Notes under the pieces: generated by a model
Database searches by the model: none
The model's input: only the letters and a program-made list of their open reading frames with translations
Told to the model about the DNA's origin: nothing
Translations under genes and position numbers: made by a program
Shown here: positions 7,011 through 14,817 of the stretch, piece after piece
Position numbering within the stretch: position 1 is the first letter of the stretch
How the letters are laid out: each line of letters starts with the position of its first letter
NCBI GenBank assembly: GCA_947304405.1
Contig: CAMZBB010000018.1
Location: forward strand, 1-36,767
DNA from: an uncultured Clostridia bacterium
GTDB lineage: Bacteria; Bacillota; Clostridia; Saccharofermentanales; Saccharofermentanaceae
Length of the DNA stretch: 36,767 nt
Direction of reading: 5' to 3'

Positions 7011-8675
7011 ATGATGACCGACAGAGAACTCGTACAGATCTACAACGAAGGCTACCGCGCAGTTTACTGGACCTGCATGGCGCTTCTGAAAAACGAAGCC
7101 GACGCAGAGGACGTGGTGCAGGACACATTCGTGACCCTTATCGAATCCTATGACACGATCAACGATAAGTCCAAGGTGCTGTCCTGGATCAAGAAGACCG
7201 CAGCCAACAAGTGCCTGGACCGAATAAAGCTCGCGAGAACGGACAACGTTGACGATGAGTTCTTTGAAAGCGTGGAAGCGGTACCGGAAGATTTTCTCCC
7301 CGACACGATCGTTGAATCGGACGAGATGCGTAAGATCGTCATGGACATCATCGAAAAGACGCTGTCCGACGATGTAAGAAGAACGCTCGTCCTTTACTAC
7401 TTTGACGAGATGACCGCCAAAGAGATCTCCGACGCGCTGAAAGTCCCGCAGGGAACTGTTCTCTGGCGTCTCAGCTTTGCCAGGCAGAAGATCAAGAAGG
7501 AGGTCGAAAAATATGAAAAAGAAACTAACTCAAAGCTGTTCACGATGGCAGTACCGTTCTTAAGCAAGCTGTTCATGAAAGAAGCCGCGAAGGTGGCCTT
7601 CAAGCCCATCCCGGCTTCAGTTGTAAATGCATTTTTCAATCTGTCCGCATCAGCAACAACACAGGCAGCAGCATCGTCTGCTTCAGCCGCAGCATCACAG
7701 GCCGCTCAGACGGCGGCCCAAACCGCTGCACAGACGGCTGCTTCGCAGGCTGCAGCTCAGGCGGCGGCACAAGCGGCGGCCGCCCCCGCAAACGGAGTGA
7801 TCGCTCAGGCAGCCGCCGGCGCTTTCTCGAAAGCATCGGGATTCCTGGCCCAAAAGATAATCGTCGGCAGCGTCGCCGCCGTACTGGCCACGACCGTTGC
7901 AACGACGGGCGTCGTTCATTATGTAAAGAACAAGGATAAAGTAGAGAAGAACACTATTTCGACGGTCAGCGAGACCGACGATTCGTTTGGCTCATATGAC
8001 CGCTCCAAAGGCGGCTCCACGGACAATACAAAGAGCGACTGGAATCTTGACCCTGACGATACGACAACTTCCGGATCGGAATCAGAGACTACGTCAGAAT
8101 CTGCTTCGGAGACAACATCGGAAACGACTTCCGAGACTACTGAGGCACCGATAGGAAAGACCACGGTTGGCACTGCGTATAAGAAGAAAAAGACGGATAT
8201 GATAGGCCAGAAAGTTACTTGCAGGATCCCTAAAGTAACGATCGAAGGCGTTGATACATCTGCCATCAACAAAAAGATGTACAAGAGCTTCGATAAAGAC
8301 GGTTATTTCGATTACGAGTTTTATATTGGCAAGACATATGTCTCGATCCTTTGCGACTGGAGTATGGATGGCGGCGCATCATTTTGGTCATATAACATAT
8401 CCAGAAGGACCGGCAAGCAGATGACCAGAACGGAGCTTCTTGCGGAATTCGGCGTTACAAACTCCCAGTTCAATGCAAGGGTAAAGAAGGCCATAATGAA
8501 GGAATGGAGCAAAAGAGAAAGAAAAAAATATAAGAAAGCCTACAAAAAGGCGATCAGCACAAAGAATTTGAACAAGACGGCTGCTTATGTAAATAAAAAA
8601 GGAAAGCTTAGTTTTATTGCAGACGACAACCGTCCTGAAAACGGTTACGGCGAGCCTGTTTTGGGGACATACTGA
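7011..8675 (+). CDS. ECF sigma factor fused to a membrane segment and RsiV-like outer domain
   Basis: 554 residues; AGGAGG is 8 bases before the first of two adjacent ATGs. Sigma region 2 lies at about 5-75 (DAEDVVQDTFVTLIESYD, SWIKKTAANKCLDRIK). Region 4 lies at about 108-165 (TAKEISDALKVPQGTVLWRL). Then follow a hydrophobic/amphipathic stretch (175-210), an Ala/Gln-rich segment (about 212-275, AAQT repeats), one transmembrane helix (about 282-303), a Ser/Thr/Glu linker (about 310-385), and a 165-residue C-terminal domain with IPKVTIEGVDTSAINKKMY, YISR/RTGKQMT-like and LLAEFGVTNSQFNARVKKAI segments. That pattern resembles the DUF3298/RsiV sensor fold. The chain therefore looks like sigma and anti-sigma/sensor in one protein, probably released by proteolysis. 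Fold assignment and release are inference. Confidence 0.85.
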   Translation: MMTDRELVQIYNEGYRAVYWTCMALLKNEADAEDVVQDTFVTLIESYDTINDKSKVLSWIKKTAANKCLDRIKLARTDNVDDEFFESVEAVPEDFLPDTIVESDEMRKIVMDIIEKTLSDDVRRTLVLYYFDEMTAKEISDALKVPQGTVLWRLSFARQKIKKEVEKYEKETNSKLFTMAVPFLSKLFMKEAAKVAFKPIPASVVNAFFNLSASATTQAAASSASAAASQAAQTAAQTAAQTAASQAAAQAAAQAAAAPANGVIAQAAAGAFSKASGFLAQKIIVGSVAAVLATTVATTGVVHYVKNKDKVEKNTISTVSETDDSFGSYDRSKGGSTDNTKSDWNLDPDDTTTSGSESETTSESASETTSETTSETTEAPIGKTTVGTAYKKKKTDMIGQKVTCRIPKVTIEGVDTSAINKKMYKSFDKDGYFDYEFYIGKTYVSILCDWSMDGGASFWSYNISRRTGKQMTRTELLAEFGVTNSQFNARVKKAIMKEWSKRERKKYKKAYKKAISTKNLNKTAAYVNKKGKLSFIADDNRPENGYGEPVLGTY

Positions 8676-8691
8676 TCAGAAAGGCATTCAG

Positions 8692-9357
8692 ATGGCGGCA
8701 AGAAGAGGAAAAGCATTTTTGTTTTTACTGGTGTTGCTCAATGGCATCATTTTTCTTGCCGTGCCGTGGGAGAAGATCCTTTACGATAAGGAGAAAGCCA
8801 TCAACAGCTATCCCGGACATTTAGAAGTGATCGATGCCGAATACCTTGAGCCGACCGGCGTGTACGTGCCGATGACCTTCGGCGAGGGTGCCGTGAAAGG
8901 CTATCAGCACCCCGGCTGGTTTCACAGAAAGATGAATCCGTACGCGCAGTTTTACATTTACACCGGCCCGGTCACTGACAAGATGAGGGACGATATCAGC
9001 CACCAGAGGGAGAAATATGACGGCATCCCCATCCTGATCTCGGAGCAGATCGATGTTCCCGCCAAAGGCAAGGTCAGGATCGACATGTCTACGACCGAAT
9101 ATCCGCGCACTTACTACGTCAGAGAAGCCATGGAGACCCTTTCGGAAAAGTACGTCATGCCAAGTGATGAATACTACGACAGCGCGACGCTCCTCGACAA
9201 GGGCCTCATGGAATTCAAAAAGTCTTCGGGCCGCGTGTTCATGATCGTGATTTTCGCAGAGGCCATATTGTTCACTGTTTTCCTGGTAATAGTCTTAATC
9301 GTCACCCTCGCGAAAAAGAAAAAGCAGGGCGCCGGCTCCGGCGGCATTGCACAATAA
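8692..9357 (+). CDS. Membrane protein of unknown function, helix at each end
   Basis: 221 residues from the ATG at 8692, with AAAGG about 8 bases upstream; earlier in-frame starts lie inside the sigma gene. An N-terminal helix (about 7-24, FLFLLVLLNGIIFLAV) and a C-terminal helix (about 188-213) flank an outer loop of about 160 residues containing DAEYLEPTGVYVPMTFGEG and an HPGWFHRKMNPYAQFYIYTG segment. A short KKKKQ tail is predicted inside the cell. It begins 16 bases after the single-chain sigma gene, so they are probably co-transcribed and it could take part in the same signalling. I do not recognise the family. Confidence 0.72.
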   Translation: MAARRGKAFLFLLVLLNGIIFLAVPWEKILYDKEKAINSYPGHLEVIDAEYLEPTGVYVPMTFGEGAVKGYQHPGWFHRKMNPYAQFYIYTGPVTDKMRDDISHQREKYDGIPILISEQIDVPAKGKVRIDMSTTEYPRTYYVREAMETLSEKYVMPSDEYYDSATLLDKGLMEFKKSSGRVFMIVIFAEAILFTVFLVIVLIVTLAKKKKQGAGSGGIAQ

Positions 9358-9451
9358 TGGTAAATGCTTTAATATACGCGCGAATGTAAAGGCGGAAAAG
9401 AATTTCAAAATTTTTTCGAAAAAAGTGAAACCGTTTGAGTCCGGACTGCAC

Positions 9452-9474
9452 TATTATATGTGAACGGCCGTTCA
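9452..9474 (+). promoter_or_regulatory. -10-like box followed by a perfect 14-bp palindrome
   Basis: TATTAT (9452-9457) is followed directly by TGAACGGCCGTTCA (9461-9474), a perfect palindrome about 25 bases before the sigma start. Its position, over the expected transcription start, is that of a repressor operator; the symmetry is of the kind used by TetR-like dimers. No good -35 box is seen, though TGAAAC at 9426-9431 could serve as an ECF-type one. Confidence 0.45.
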
Positions 9475-9499
9475 AAAACGATATTTTGAGGTGAGACGA

Positions 9500-10063
9500 T
9501 TGAATGATGCAAAGGCGCTGGCCTTACTGAAATCAGGGGATCAGGAAGCACTGGAGTGGTTTATCGACAAGTACAGTGCTTATGTGGGAACCGTAGTGAA
9601 CAGCATCCTCTCGTATTCTATGACGCACGAGGATGTGGAGGAAGTGACGGCGGACGTGTTCGTTACTTTGTGGAGATCTGCGGAGAACCTTTATCCTTTG
9701 AACCTGAAAGGGTACTTGAGCCGCGTGGCACGCAGCCTTTCCATGCAGAAATTGCGGGAGAAGGTAGAGGTGCTGCCTTTGGACGAGGACATTCTTATCT
9801 TAGATGAAGATTCGGTTTTTGACAGCCTGGAGCGCGAGGACCAGGATCAGATCATGCGCAAGCTGGTCTATTCCATGCCTCAGCCGGATAAAGAGATCTT
9901 CTTGAGATTCTATTACTACTGTCAAAGCGTGTCGGTTATCGCAAAACAAATGCAGATGAACCCGTCCACGATCAAGACCAAGTTAAAGCGCGGGCGCGAG
10001 CGGCTTCGTCAACACCTCAGCAGTATCAGATTAACAACAGGAGGCGATATCAGTGCAAATTAA
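9500..10063 (+). CDS. ECF-type RNA polymerase sigma factor
   Basis: 187 residues from a TTG at 9500, which has TGAGGTGA 5-6 bases upstream; a GTG at 9491 lies within that ribosome site and is less likely. Region 2 lies at about 20-90 (HEDVEEVTADVFVTLWRSAE) and region 4 at about 125-178 (MPQPDKEIFLRFYYY, SVIAKQMQMNPSTIKTKLKR). Its 3' end overlaps the anti-sigma gene by 11 bases, a coupled arrangement that would keep the two products balanced. A palindrome sits just upstream. Target genes are unknown. Confidence 0.88.
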   Translation: MNDAKALALLKSGDQEALEWFIDKYSAYVGTVVNSILSYSMTHEDVEEVTADVFVTLWRSAENLYPLNLKGYLSRVARSLSMQKLREKVEVLPLDEDILILDEDSVFDSLEREDQDQIMRKLVYSMPQPDKEIFLRFYYYCQSVSVIAKQMQMNPSTIKTKLKRGRERLRQHLSSIRLTTGGDISAN

Positions 10064-11108
10064 CATTCGTGATCTAATGAGCAACATCGAAGACTCATCC
10101 GTTGACATGGAAGATCAGAACGTCGTCTCCCCCGAAAGGATCAAGGAGTTGACTAAAATGAAGATAAATGAATACGGATTTACAGAAAAGCGCAGTTCAA
10201 AAAAGAAGTTCGTTACGGTTCTGATCGCAGCGGCAGTTATTTCCGCAGTCGGAATCACGACATACGCCGCATTCAAGGGCGGCCTGGAAGGCGTATCTTT
10301 CGGCGATCCGACGGATCAGTCCGGTTCTACCACAACGGAAAAGATCATGCTTCCCGAAGGCCCTGACGGTGAAACAGGTGAATCAGGATACGCATATCAG
10401 GATCCTCCGATGGGCCATCTGATCTCTTTGCAGGGTTATTCGGACACAAACGAATTCAAGGCTTCGAAAGAATGGCGCGAATTCGAGGATGGCTATGACC
10501 AGGACTGGAAGATCTGTGACGCTTACGATAAGGAATGCAAGAAGACCGGAAAAGACCCGTTTGAGCAAAAATACCCGGGCTACGGCATCTACTCACAGGA
10601 GATGGCAAACAAGGTTGATGAGCTTTGTAAGAAATACAACCTTAAGCTTCGCGGAAAGTTCGTCAATAGCAAACATACCGTCAAAGACGAAGAAAGCTGG
10701 AATATCCATGAGAAGGACTTACTTGAAATGTTCGGCAATATCTGGGATGACAAGGTCATCGGAGTCGGATACTGCTATGAAAACGGAACTTTCTCACTCG
10801 ATGCAGACTGTGACAAGGTATCGTTCCAGATCAGAAGAGTCGTAAAGGGGACTTTCGATACCGTATATCTCAACATCGGTGACATCAGCCAGTATGAGCA
10901 GTGGACGTACAAGACAAAGTGCGGAGTTGAGGTTGCCATCGCTCTGAACAGTAAGGACAGCCAGAACGGCGTTGTTCTTGCCAATACCCCCAAGGGATTT
11001 GTAGCCATTAACCTCTGCGAGAACGAGGATGAGTTTGGTAAACCCATAAAATACACAAAGGCTATGATCGAGGAGTTTGTTGACCACATCAATTTCGATA
11101 AGCTTTGA
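10053..11108 (+). CDS. Membrane anti-sigma-like protein (DUF4179-like)
   Basis: 351 residues from a GTG with AGGAGG 8 bases upstream, inside the end of the sigma gene. A cytoplasmic N-terminus of about 50 residues would contact the sigma; a transmembrane helix spans about 52-74 (KKFVTVLIAAAVISAVGITT); an outer domain of about 275 residues follows. The HLISLQGYSDTNEFKASKEW segment recurs in clostridial proteins encoded beside ECF sigma genes. It matches the gene at 1-973 in topology and gene order but not obviously in sequence. The anti-sigma role rests on coupling and topology. A clear terminator follows. Confidence 0.78.
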   Translation: MQINIRDLMSNIEDSSVDMEDQNVVSPERIKELTKMKINEYGFTEKRSSKKKFVTVLIAAAVISAVGITTYAAFKGGLEGVSFGDPTDQSGSTTTEKIMLPEGPDGETGESGYAYQDPPMGHLISLQGYSDTNEFKASKEWREFEDGYDQDWKICDAYDKECKKTGKDPFEQKYPGYGIYSQEMANKVDELCKKYNLKLRGKFVNSKHTVKDEESWNIHEKDLLEMFGNIWDDKVIGVGYCYENGTFSLDADCDKVSFQIRRVVKGTFDTVYLNIGDISQYEQWTYKTKCGVEVAIALNSKDSQNGVVLANTPKGFVAINLCENEDEFGKPIKYTKAMIEEFVDHINFDKL

Positions 11109-11140
11109 TCTGAATCTTCACCCGACCGGGTAAGCTGTAA

Positions 11141-11177
11141 AAGGCCCTGCAGGCATTGAGCCTGCGGGGCTTTTCTC
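11141..11177. terminator. Bidirectional rho-independent terminator
   Basis: An 11-bp stem, GCCCTGCAGGC (11144-11154) pairing with GCCTGCGGGGC (11160-11170) with one G-T pair, has a 5-base loop and is followed by TTTTCTC. On the opposite strand the same stem ends in CTTTTAC. It lies between two convergent genes and can serve both. Confidence 0.88.
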
Positions 11178-11180
11178 ATG

Positions 11181-11819
11181 TTAGTCTTCAACAAGCTCTA
11201 TGGGTGAGATGTAACCCATCTTGCCGCAGAAATAAAGCGCGAAAGCATTGAGTTCGTTTTTATATGAGTAGGCCTGCAGGTAGGTTACGCTCTTGCCCTC
11301 AAGATAAATACCAATGACGGTCGTAGAGACGGTATTTTTTTCATATGCGATGGCGTATGAATATTTACTCTTTTCGCCCTTGTCCTTACCTAATATCCTT
11401 AAACTCGACATGGCAATTTCCGAGAGTTTATCGAAAACTTCTTTTGCATCTTCTTTGCTTTTGAGCGTAACCGAATAGACGGAACTAACGTGGATCACCG
11501 CGTTGCCTTTTTCTTTGACCGAGACGGCAATGAAATCATCAGCATCAATATCAGGAAGTTTTTTCCTTGCGTTGAAGTACGACTGATAATATTTTGTGGC
11601 TTCTTCGGTGTCTTTTGCCCTGTAATAACCTGCGCCTTCAGAAGTCAGTTTTGCTGATATCTTGATAAGATCCGTGCGGCTTGCGACTTCCTCGATGCCG
11701 TACCCTTTAGCGGCTTTGACGATGCTTGAGGGCACGTCGTTCTTAGCAAAGCACCCTGCCATGCTGATGGCAAACAAGACGATGAACAGTACCGATAACG
11801 ATTTCCTAACGATCTTCAT
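11181..11819 (-). CDS. Lipoprotein of unknown function
   Basis: 212 residues with AAGGAGGGC just before the ATG. Lipoprotein signal: MKIVRKS, a hydrophobic run, lipobox MAGC with Cys23. The mature part is about 190 residues, mixed alpha/beta, with a KDTEEATKYYQSYF segment and a VYSVTLKSKEDAKEVFDKL segment. No catalytic pattern is visible. The overall plan (an anchored domain with a repeated 'residue-ID plus K-E-D-A' helix) recalls the protein at 6161-6844. It converges on the anti-sigma gene and shares its terminator. Confidence 0.75.
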   Translation of the reverse strand: MKIVRKSLSVLFIVLFAISMAGCFAKNDVPSSIVKAAKGYGIEEVASRTDLIKISAKLTSEGAGYYRAKDTEEATKYYQSYFNARKKLPDIDADDFIAVSVKEKGNAVIHVSSVYSVTLKSKEDAKEVFDKLSEIAMSSLRILGKDKGEKSKYSYAIAYEKNTVSTTVIGIYLEGKSVTYLQAYSYKNELNAFALYFCGKMGYISPIELVED

Positions 11820-11929
11820 GGTGTGCCCTCCTTATATAATTGAAGATACGGTTATGTTAACACATCGATTGAATGATTTGGCATTCTGTGATATCCTCAT
11901 TATTGAACATGTTTAATAATGGAACGCGA

Positions 11930-12085
11930 GTGAATAACAAGAACCTTTCAAAATTGTTTCTGGGCCTGGGCATTTTTTTCGGTGCTCTGCTTTTGGTTGG
12001 AACATTTTGTGATCTGCCCGTCGCGCGATCGGAGCGATCAAGATGTGTTTCTCGTACGCGCTTCCGAAAAAGGGCCGCAAACTGA
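11930..12085 (+). pseudogene. Possible relic of a PAP2-type membrane phosphatase gene
   Basis: A short frame from the GTG at 11930 encodes one transmembrane helix, LFLGLGIFFGALLLVGTFCDL, ending in the kind of sequence that opens PAP2-type membrane phosphatases, then loses sense near 12020. Another frame directly after reads GAIKMCFSYALPKKGRKL, which looks like a protein tail. The pattern suggests that the middle, including the whole catalytic part, has been deleted. The identification rests on one helix and is weak; a small membrane peptide is an alternative. Confidence 0.25.
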
Positions 12086-12103
12086 TGTTTTGGAGAAAGA
12101 ATA

Positions 12104-12745
12104 ATGACGGAAGTTCATCTGATCAAATACAAGACTGACACGTGTTACATAGTTAATAACGGAGATAAGGCCATCCTCGTCGATACTTCGAGCGGCGAGG
12201 GTTATGAGACAGTTCTTGCCGAGTGCAGCAAATATGATCTGCAATTGATCTTGCTCACGCACGTTCATTTCGATCACGCCGAAAACGCCGCACGGCTGGC
12301 CAAGCATTTCAATGTTCCCGTTGCTCTTCATGAAGCTGATATGGAGCTTTTCGAGAGCTTCGATAAGCAGCCGCTCAAGTCGTGGGGACTGGTCGGCCGC
12401 GTCGTGCTCGGAATGTCTTTGAAAGTCCTGCGTGCAACTACCGTTGAAAAGCCCTCGAACATTATCTTCGTCAAGGAAGGCGACAGCCTTTTGGACTACG
12501 GGATCGACGGGAGCATCATAGAGCTTCCGGGTCACACGAATGGTTCGATCGGCCTTGATGTTGAGGGCAAGCATTTGCTTGTCGGTGACGCTTTGGATCA
12601 CTGGATCTCGGCTGCCACGGGGCATCTTTACTATGACATGGATGCATTAAAACGCAGCGCCGCGCGCATTGCTTCTTTGGGTCCGCGCACATTGTATTAC
12701 GGGCACGGCAAGCCGACGGAGAACAAGTTTAAGTTACTGAAATGA
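12104..12745 (+). CDS. MBL-fold metallo-hydrolase
   Basis: 213 residues; GGAGA is about 8 bases before the ATG. The metallo-beta-lactamase signature THVHFDHAEN (HxHxDH) is at about residues 48-57, a later ligand in LPGHTNGSIG at about 145, and GDALDHW at about 165, followed by YYGHGKPTE, so a two-metal site looks complete. The size fits the glyoxalase II/RNase Z-like group of small hydrolases. The substrate cannot be told; a cytosolic thioester or phosphodiester hydrolase is likely. Confidence 0.88.
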   Translation: MTEVHLIKYKTDTCYIVNNGDKAILVDTSSGEGYETVLAECSKYDLQLILLTHVHFDHAENAARLAKHFNVPVALHEADMELFESFDKQPLKSWGLVGRVVLGMSLKVLRATTVEKPSNIIFVKEGDSLLDYGIDGSIIELPGHTNGSIGLDVEGKHLLVGDALDHWISAATGHLYYDMDALKRSAARIASLGPRTLYYGHGKPTENKFKLLK

Positions 12746-12754
12746 GTTGATCTG

Positions 12755-12780
12755 CCCCGGGACCGCCGGGGTTTGTTTTT
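12755..12780 (+). terminator. Rho-independent terminator
   Basis: CCCCGG (12755-12760) pairs with CCGGGG (12766-12771) across a 5-base loop and is followed by TTTGTTTTT. It starts 9 bases after the MBL-hydrolase stop codon. Confidence 0.88.
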
Positions 12781-12883
12781 GGTTAAGTGAAGTGTCCCAT
12801 TTCGTGAACAAACATCCAGGTATAGCGATTGTCAAAACCTGAAATCAGTCAGGTGTCATTCACTTGTTTTGCCAATAATAATC

Positions 12884-12903
12884 ACGCGCGCATATTGTAG
12901 AAT
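12884..12903 (+). promoter_or_regulatory. Promoter-like block before the GH3 gene
   Basis: ACGCGCG is followed after 3 bases by ATTGTAGAAT, with TAGAAT (12898-12903) as the -10 box. The -35 region is poor. The same 20-base block, 16 of 20 identical, precedes the c-di-GMP gene at 17497-17516. Confidence 0.45.
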
Positions 12904-12945
12904 GAGGATGTACGGAAAGAATAGTCCGAACTTAAGGGGGAACTT

Positions 12946-14811
12946 ATGAAAAAACTGATGGCAGCCACACTTGCAGTTGCGATGATGCTTCCCATGGTGT
13001 CATGCAAGCCGAAGACCGAGCCGGCCGATGCGAACAGGTATAAGACTTACGCGGCAATGACGCCCGAGGAGATCTGCAAACAGCTGACGCTCGAGCAGAA
13101 GGCGGCGCAGATGGTGCAGCCTGCGATATACAAGACCAATAACGATAACATGCGTGAATACGGCTACGGGAGCGTCCTTTCGACTGCCGGTCACATCAAC
13201 GCGGAGCAGTGGAGAAAGATCGTTGACGGTTTTCAGCAGGCTTCTTTGGAATCCCCTTCGGGCATACCTTTCATTTACGGCCAAGACGACGTCCACGGCG
13301 TGAACTACTGCGTTAACGCCGTATATTTTCCCCACAACATAGGTATTGGAGCGGCGAACGACGAAGAATTAACGTACAAGATGGGTCAGATCACCGCTGA
13401 TGAGGCGAAGATCTGCCACATGATGTGGAACTTTTCGCCGGTAGTTGCGCAGTCGTCAGATCCCAGATGGGGAAGGACCTATGAGTCTTACGGCTCGGAT
13501 CTCGAGACAATAAAGAAGCTTTCAACCGCTTATACAAAGGGCCTTGTTGATAAGGGCCTCGTCGCGTGCGCGAAGCACTTTTTCGCTGACGGAAACGTAG
13601 TGTACGGAACTGGCGAGCAGGGTTCCACCAAGATGCTGATCGACAGAGGCGACGCGAAGCTTTCGGAATCTGAGATTAACGAGCTTCTCAAGGTGTATCA
13701 GGCGCAGATCGACGCGGGCGTGCAGACGATCATGATCAGCCACTCGTCGCTCAACGGCGTGAAGATGCACGAGAACAAAGAGTACATCATGAAGCTCAAA
13801 AATGAGATGGGCTTCAAGGGCTTTATCGTAAGTGACTGGGGATCTGTTGAGAACATCACGGGCGACTCTTACAAGGATAAGGTCATCAAGAGCGTCAACG
13901 CTGGCATCGACATGCTGATGGAAGCGGAGCGTTTCGAAGAGGCGAGAAGAATAATCATTGATGCCGTGAATAATAAAGAGATCCCCGAAGAGCGCGTAAA
14001 TGACGCCGTTACGAGGATCATTAAGGTCAAGAAGGATATAGGACTTTTCGAAGATCCGATGCTCGCCAACATGAAGACAGAGCAGGCTGAGCCCGGTTCT
14101 CTCGAGAACAGGAAAGTAGCCGAGAAGCTGGTCGAAAAGAGCCTTGTCCTCCTCAAGAACGATAAGAACACGCTGCCTTTCAAACAGGGCGCAAAGGTAT
14201 ATATCACGGGCCCTGCGGCTGACGACGGTTCTGTTCAGTGCGGCGGCTGGACGCTCGACTGGAACCGCTCCACAACGTCTGAGATCCCGGGAGTTACAAC
14301 GATCCGGGAAGCTTTCGAAAGATACGCGAAAGACTACGGGATCGAAGTCATCACTGATGCCAATGAAGCTTCAAAAGCTGACGTCGTACTGCTTTGCGTC
14401 GGCGAGCAGGCATACGCGGAATGGAATGGCGACACCGAAGACTTGAGTCTTACCGGCGAGCTTGGCCTTCCGGAAAACAGTGATGCAATGAATGCAGCCG
14501 AAAAGCTCGGAAAGCCCATCGTTACCTGCATCGTAGCGGGCAGACACGTCATCCTCAATGAAGACGATTTTAAGAAATGGAACAGCGTTGTAATGTGCTA
14601 TCTGCCGGGTTCGGAGGGCAAGGGAATCTCCGACGTCCTCTGCGGATGCGCTGATTTCTCGGGCAGGCTCCCTTCACCGTGGTACGGTTCGGTCGACCAG
14701 ATCGGCACTGACAAGTGCTTCCTCAAGCGGGGTTACGGTCTCACCTACGGTGACGGTTTTACCGCACGCAAAGAACCTGAAACTGTTTTGGATGAAGCCA
14801 AGGAGAAATAA
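12946..14811 (+). CDS. Glycoside hydrolase family 3 lipoprotein (beta-glucosidase type)
   Basis: 621 residues, with AAGGGGGAA before the ATG. Lipobox MVSC puts the lipidated Cys at 20. The GH3 N-terminal barrel covers about 40-365: YGQDDVHG with Asp114 for substrate binding, KHFFADG (about 210), and IVSDWGSV with Asp297 as the predicted nucleophile. The C-terminal sandwich domain covers about 390-600, with VGEQAYAEWNGD, where Glu492 fits the acid/base position of exo-1,3/1,4-glucanases such as barley ExoI. No fibronectin-III tail is present. It probably releases glucose from beta-glucans or oligosaccharides at the cell surface. The HAD gene follows after 6 bases. Confidence 0.92.
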   Translation: MKKLMAATLAVAMMLPMVSCKPKTEPADANRYKTYAAMTPEEICKQLTLEQKAAQMVQPAIYKTNNDNMREYGYGSVLSTAGHINAEQWRKIVDGFQQASLESPSGIPFIYGQDDVHGVNYCVNAVYFPHNIGIGAANDEELTYKMGQITADEAKICHMMWNFSPVVAQSSDPRWGRTYESYGSDLETIKKLSTAYTKGLVDKGLVACAKHFFADGNVVYGTGEQGSTKMLIDRGDAKLSESEINELLKVYQAQIDAGVQTIMISHSSLNGVKMHENKEYIMKLKNEMGFKGFIVSDWGSVENITGDSYKDKVIKSVNAGIDMLMEAERFEEARRIIIDAVNNKEIPEERVNDAVTRIIKVKKDIGLFEDPMLANMKTEQAEPGSLENRKVAEKLVEKSLVLLKNDKNTLPFKQGAKVYITGPAADDGSVQCGGWTLDWNRSTTSEIPGVTTIREAFERYAKDYGIEVITDANEASKADVVLLCVGEQAYAEWNGDTEDLSLTGELGLPENSDAMNAAEKLGKPIVTCIVAGRHVILNEDDFKKWNSVVMCYLPGSEGKGISDVLCGCADFSGRLPSPWYGSVDQIGTDKCFLKRGYGLTYGDGFTARKEPETVLDEAKEK

Positions 14812-14817
14812 CAAAGC

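Noticed and set aside
12785..12865. Possible IS or MITE remnant with AAGTGAA ends and a TGTCCCATTTCG-like stretch
   Set aside because: The terminal match is only about 7 bp, no target duplication or transposase remains, and the palindrome ACCTGA/TCAGGT inside is short. Not enough to call.
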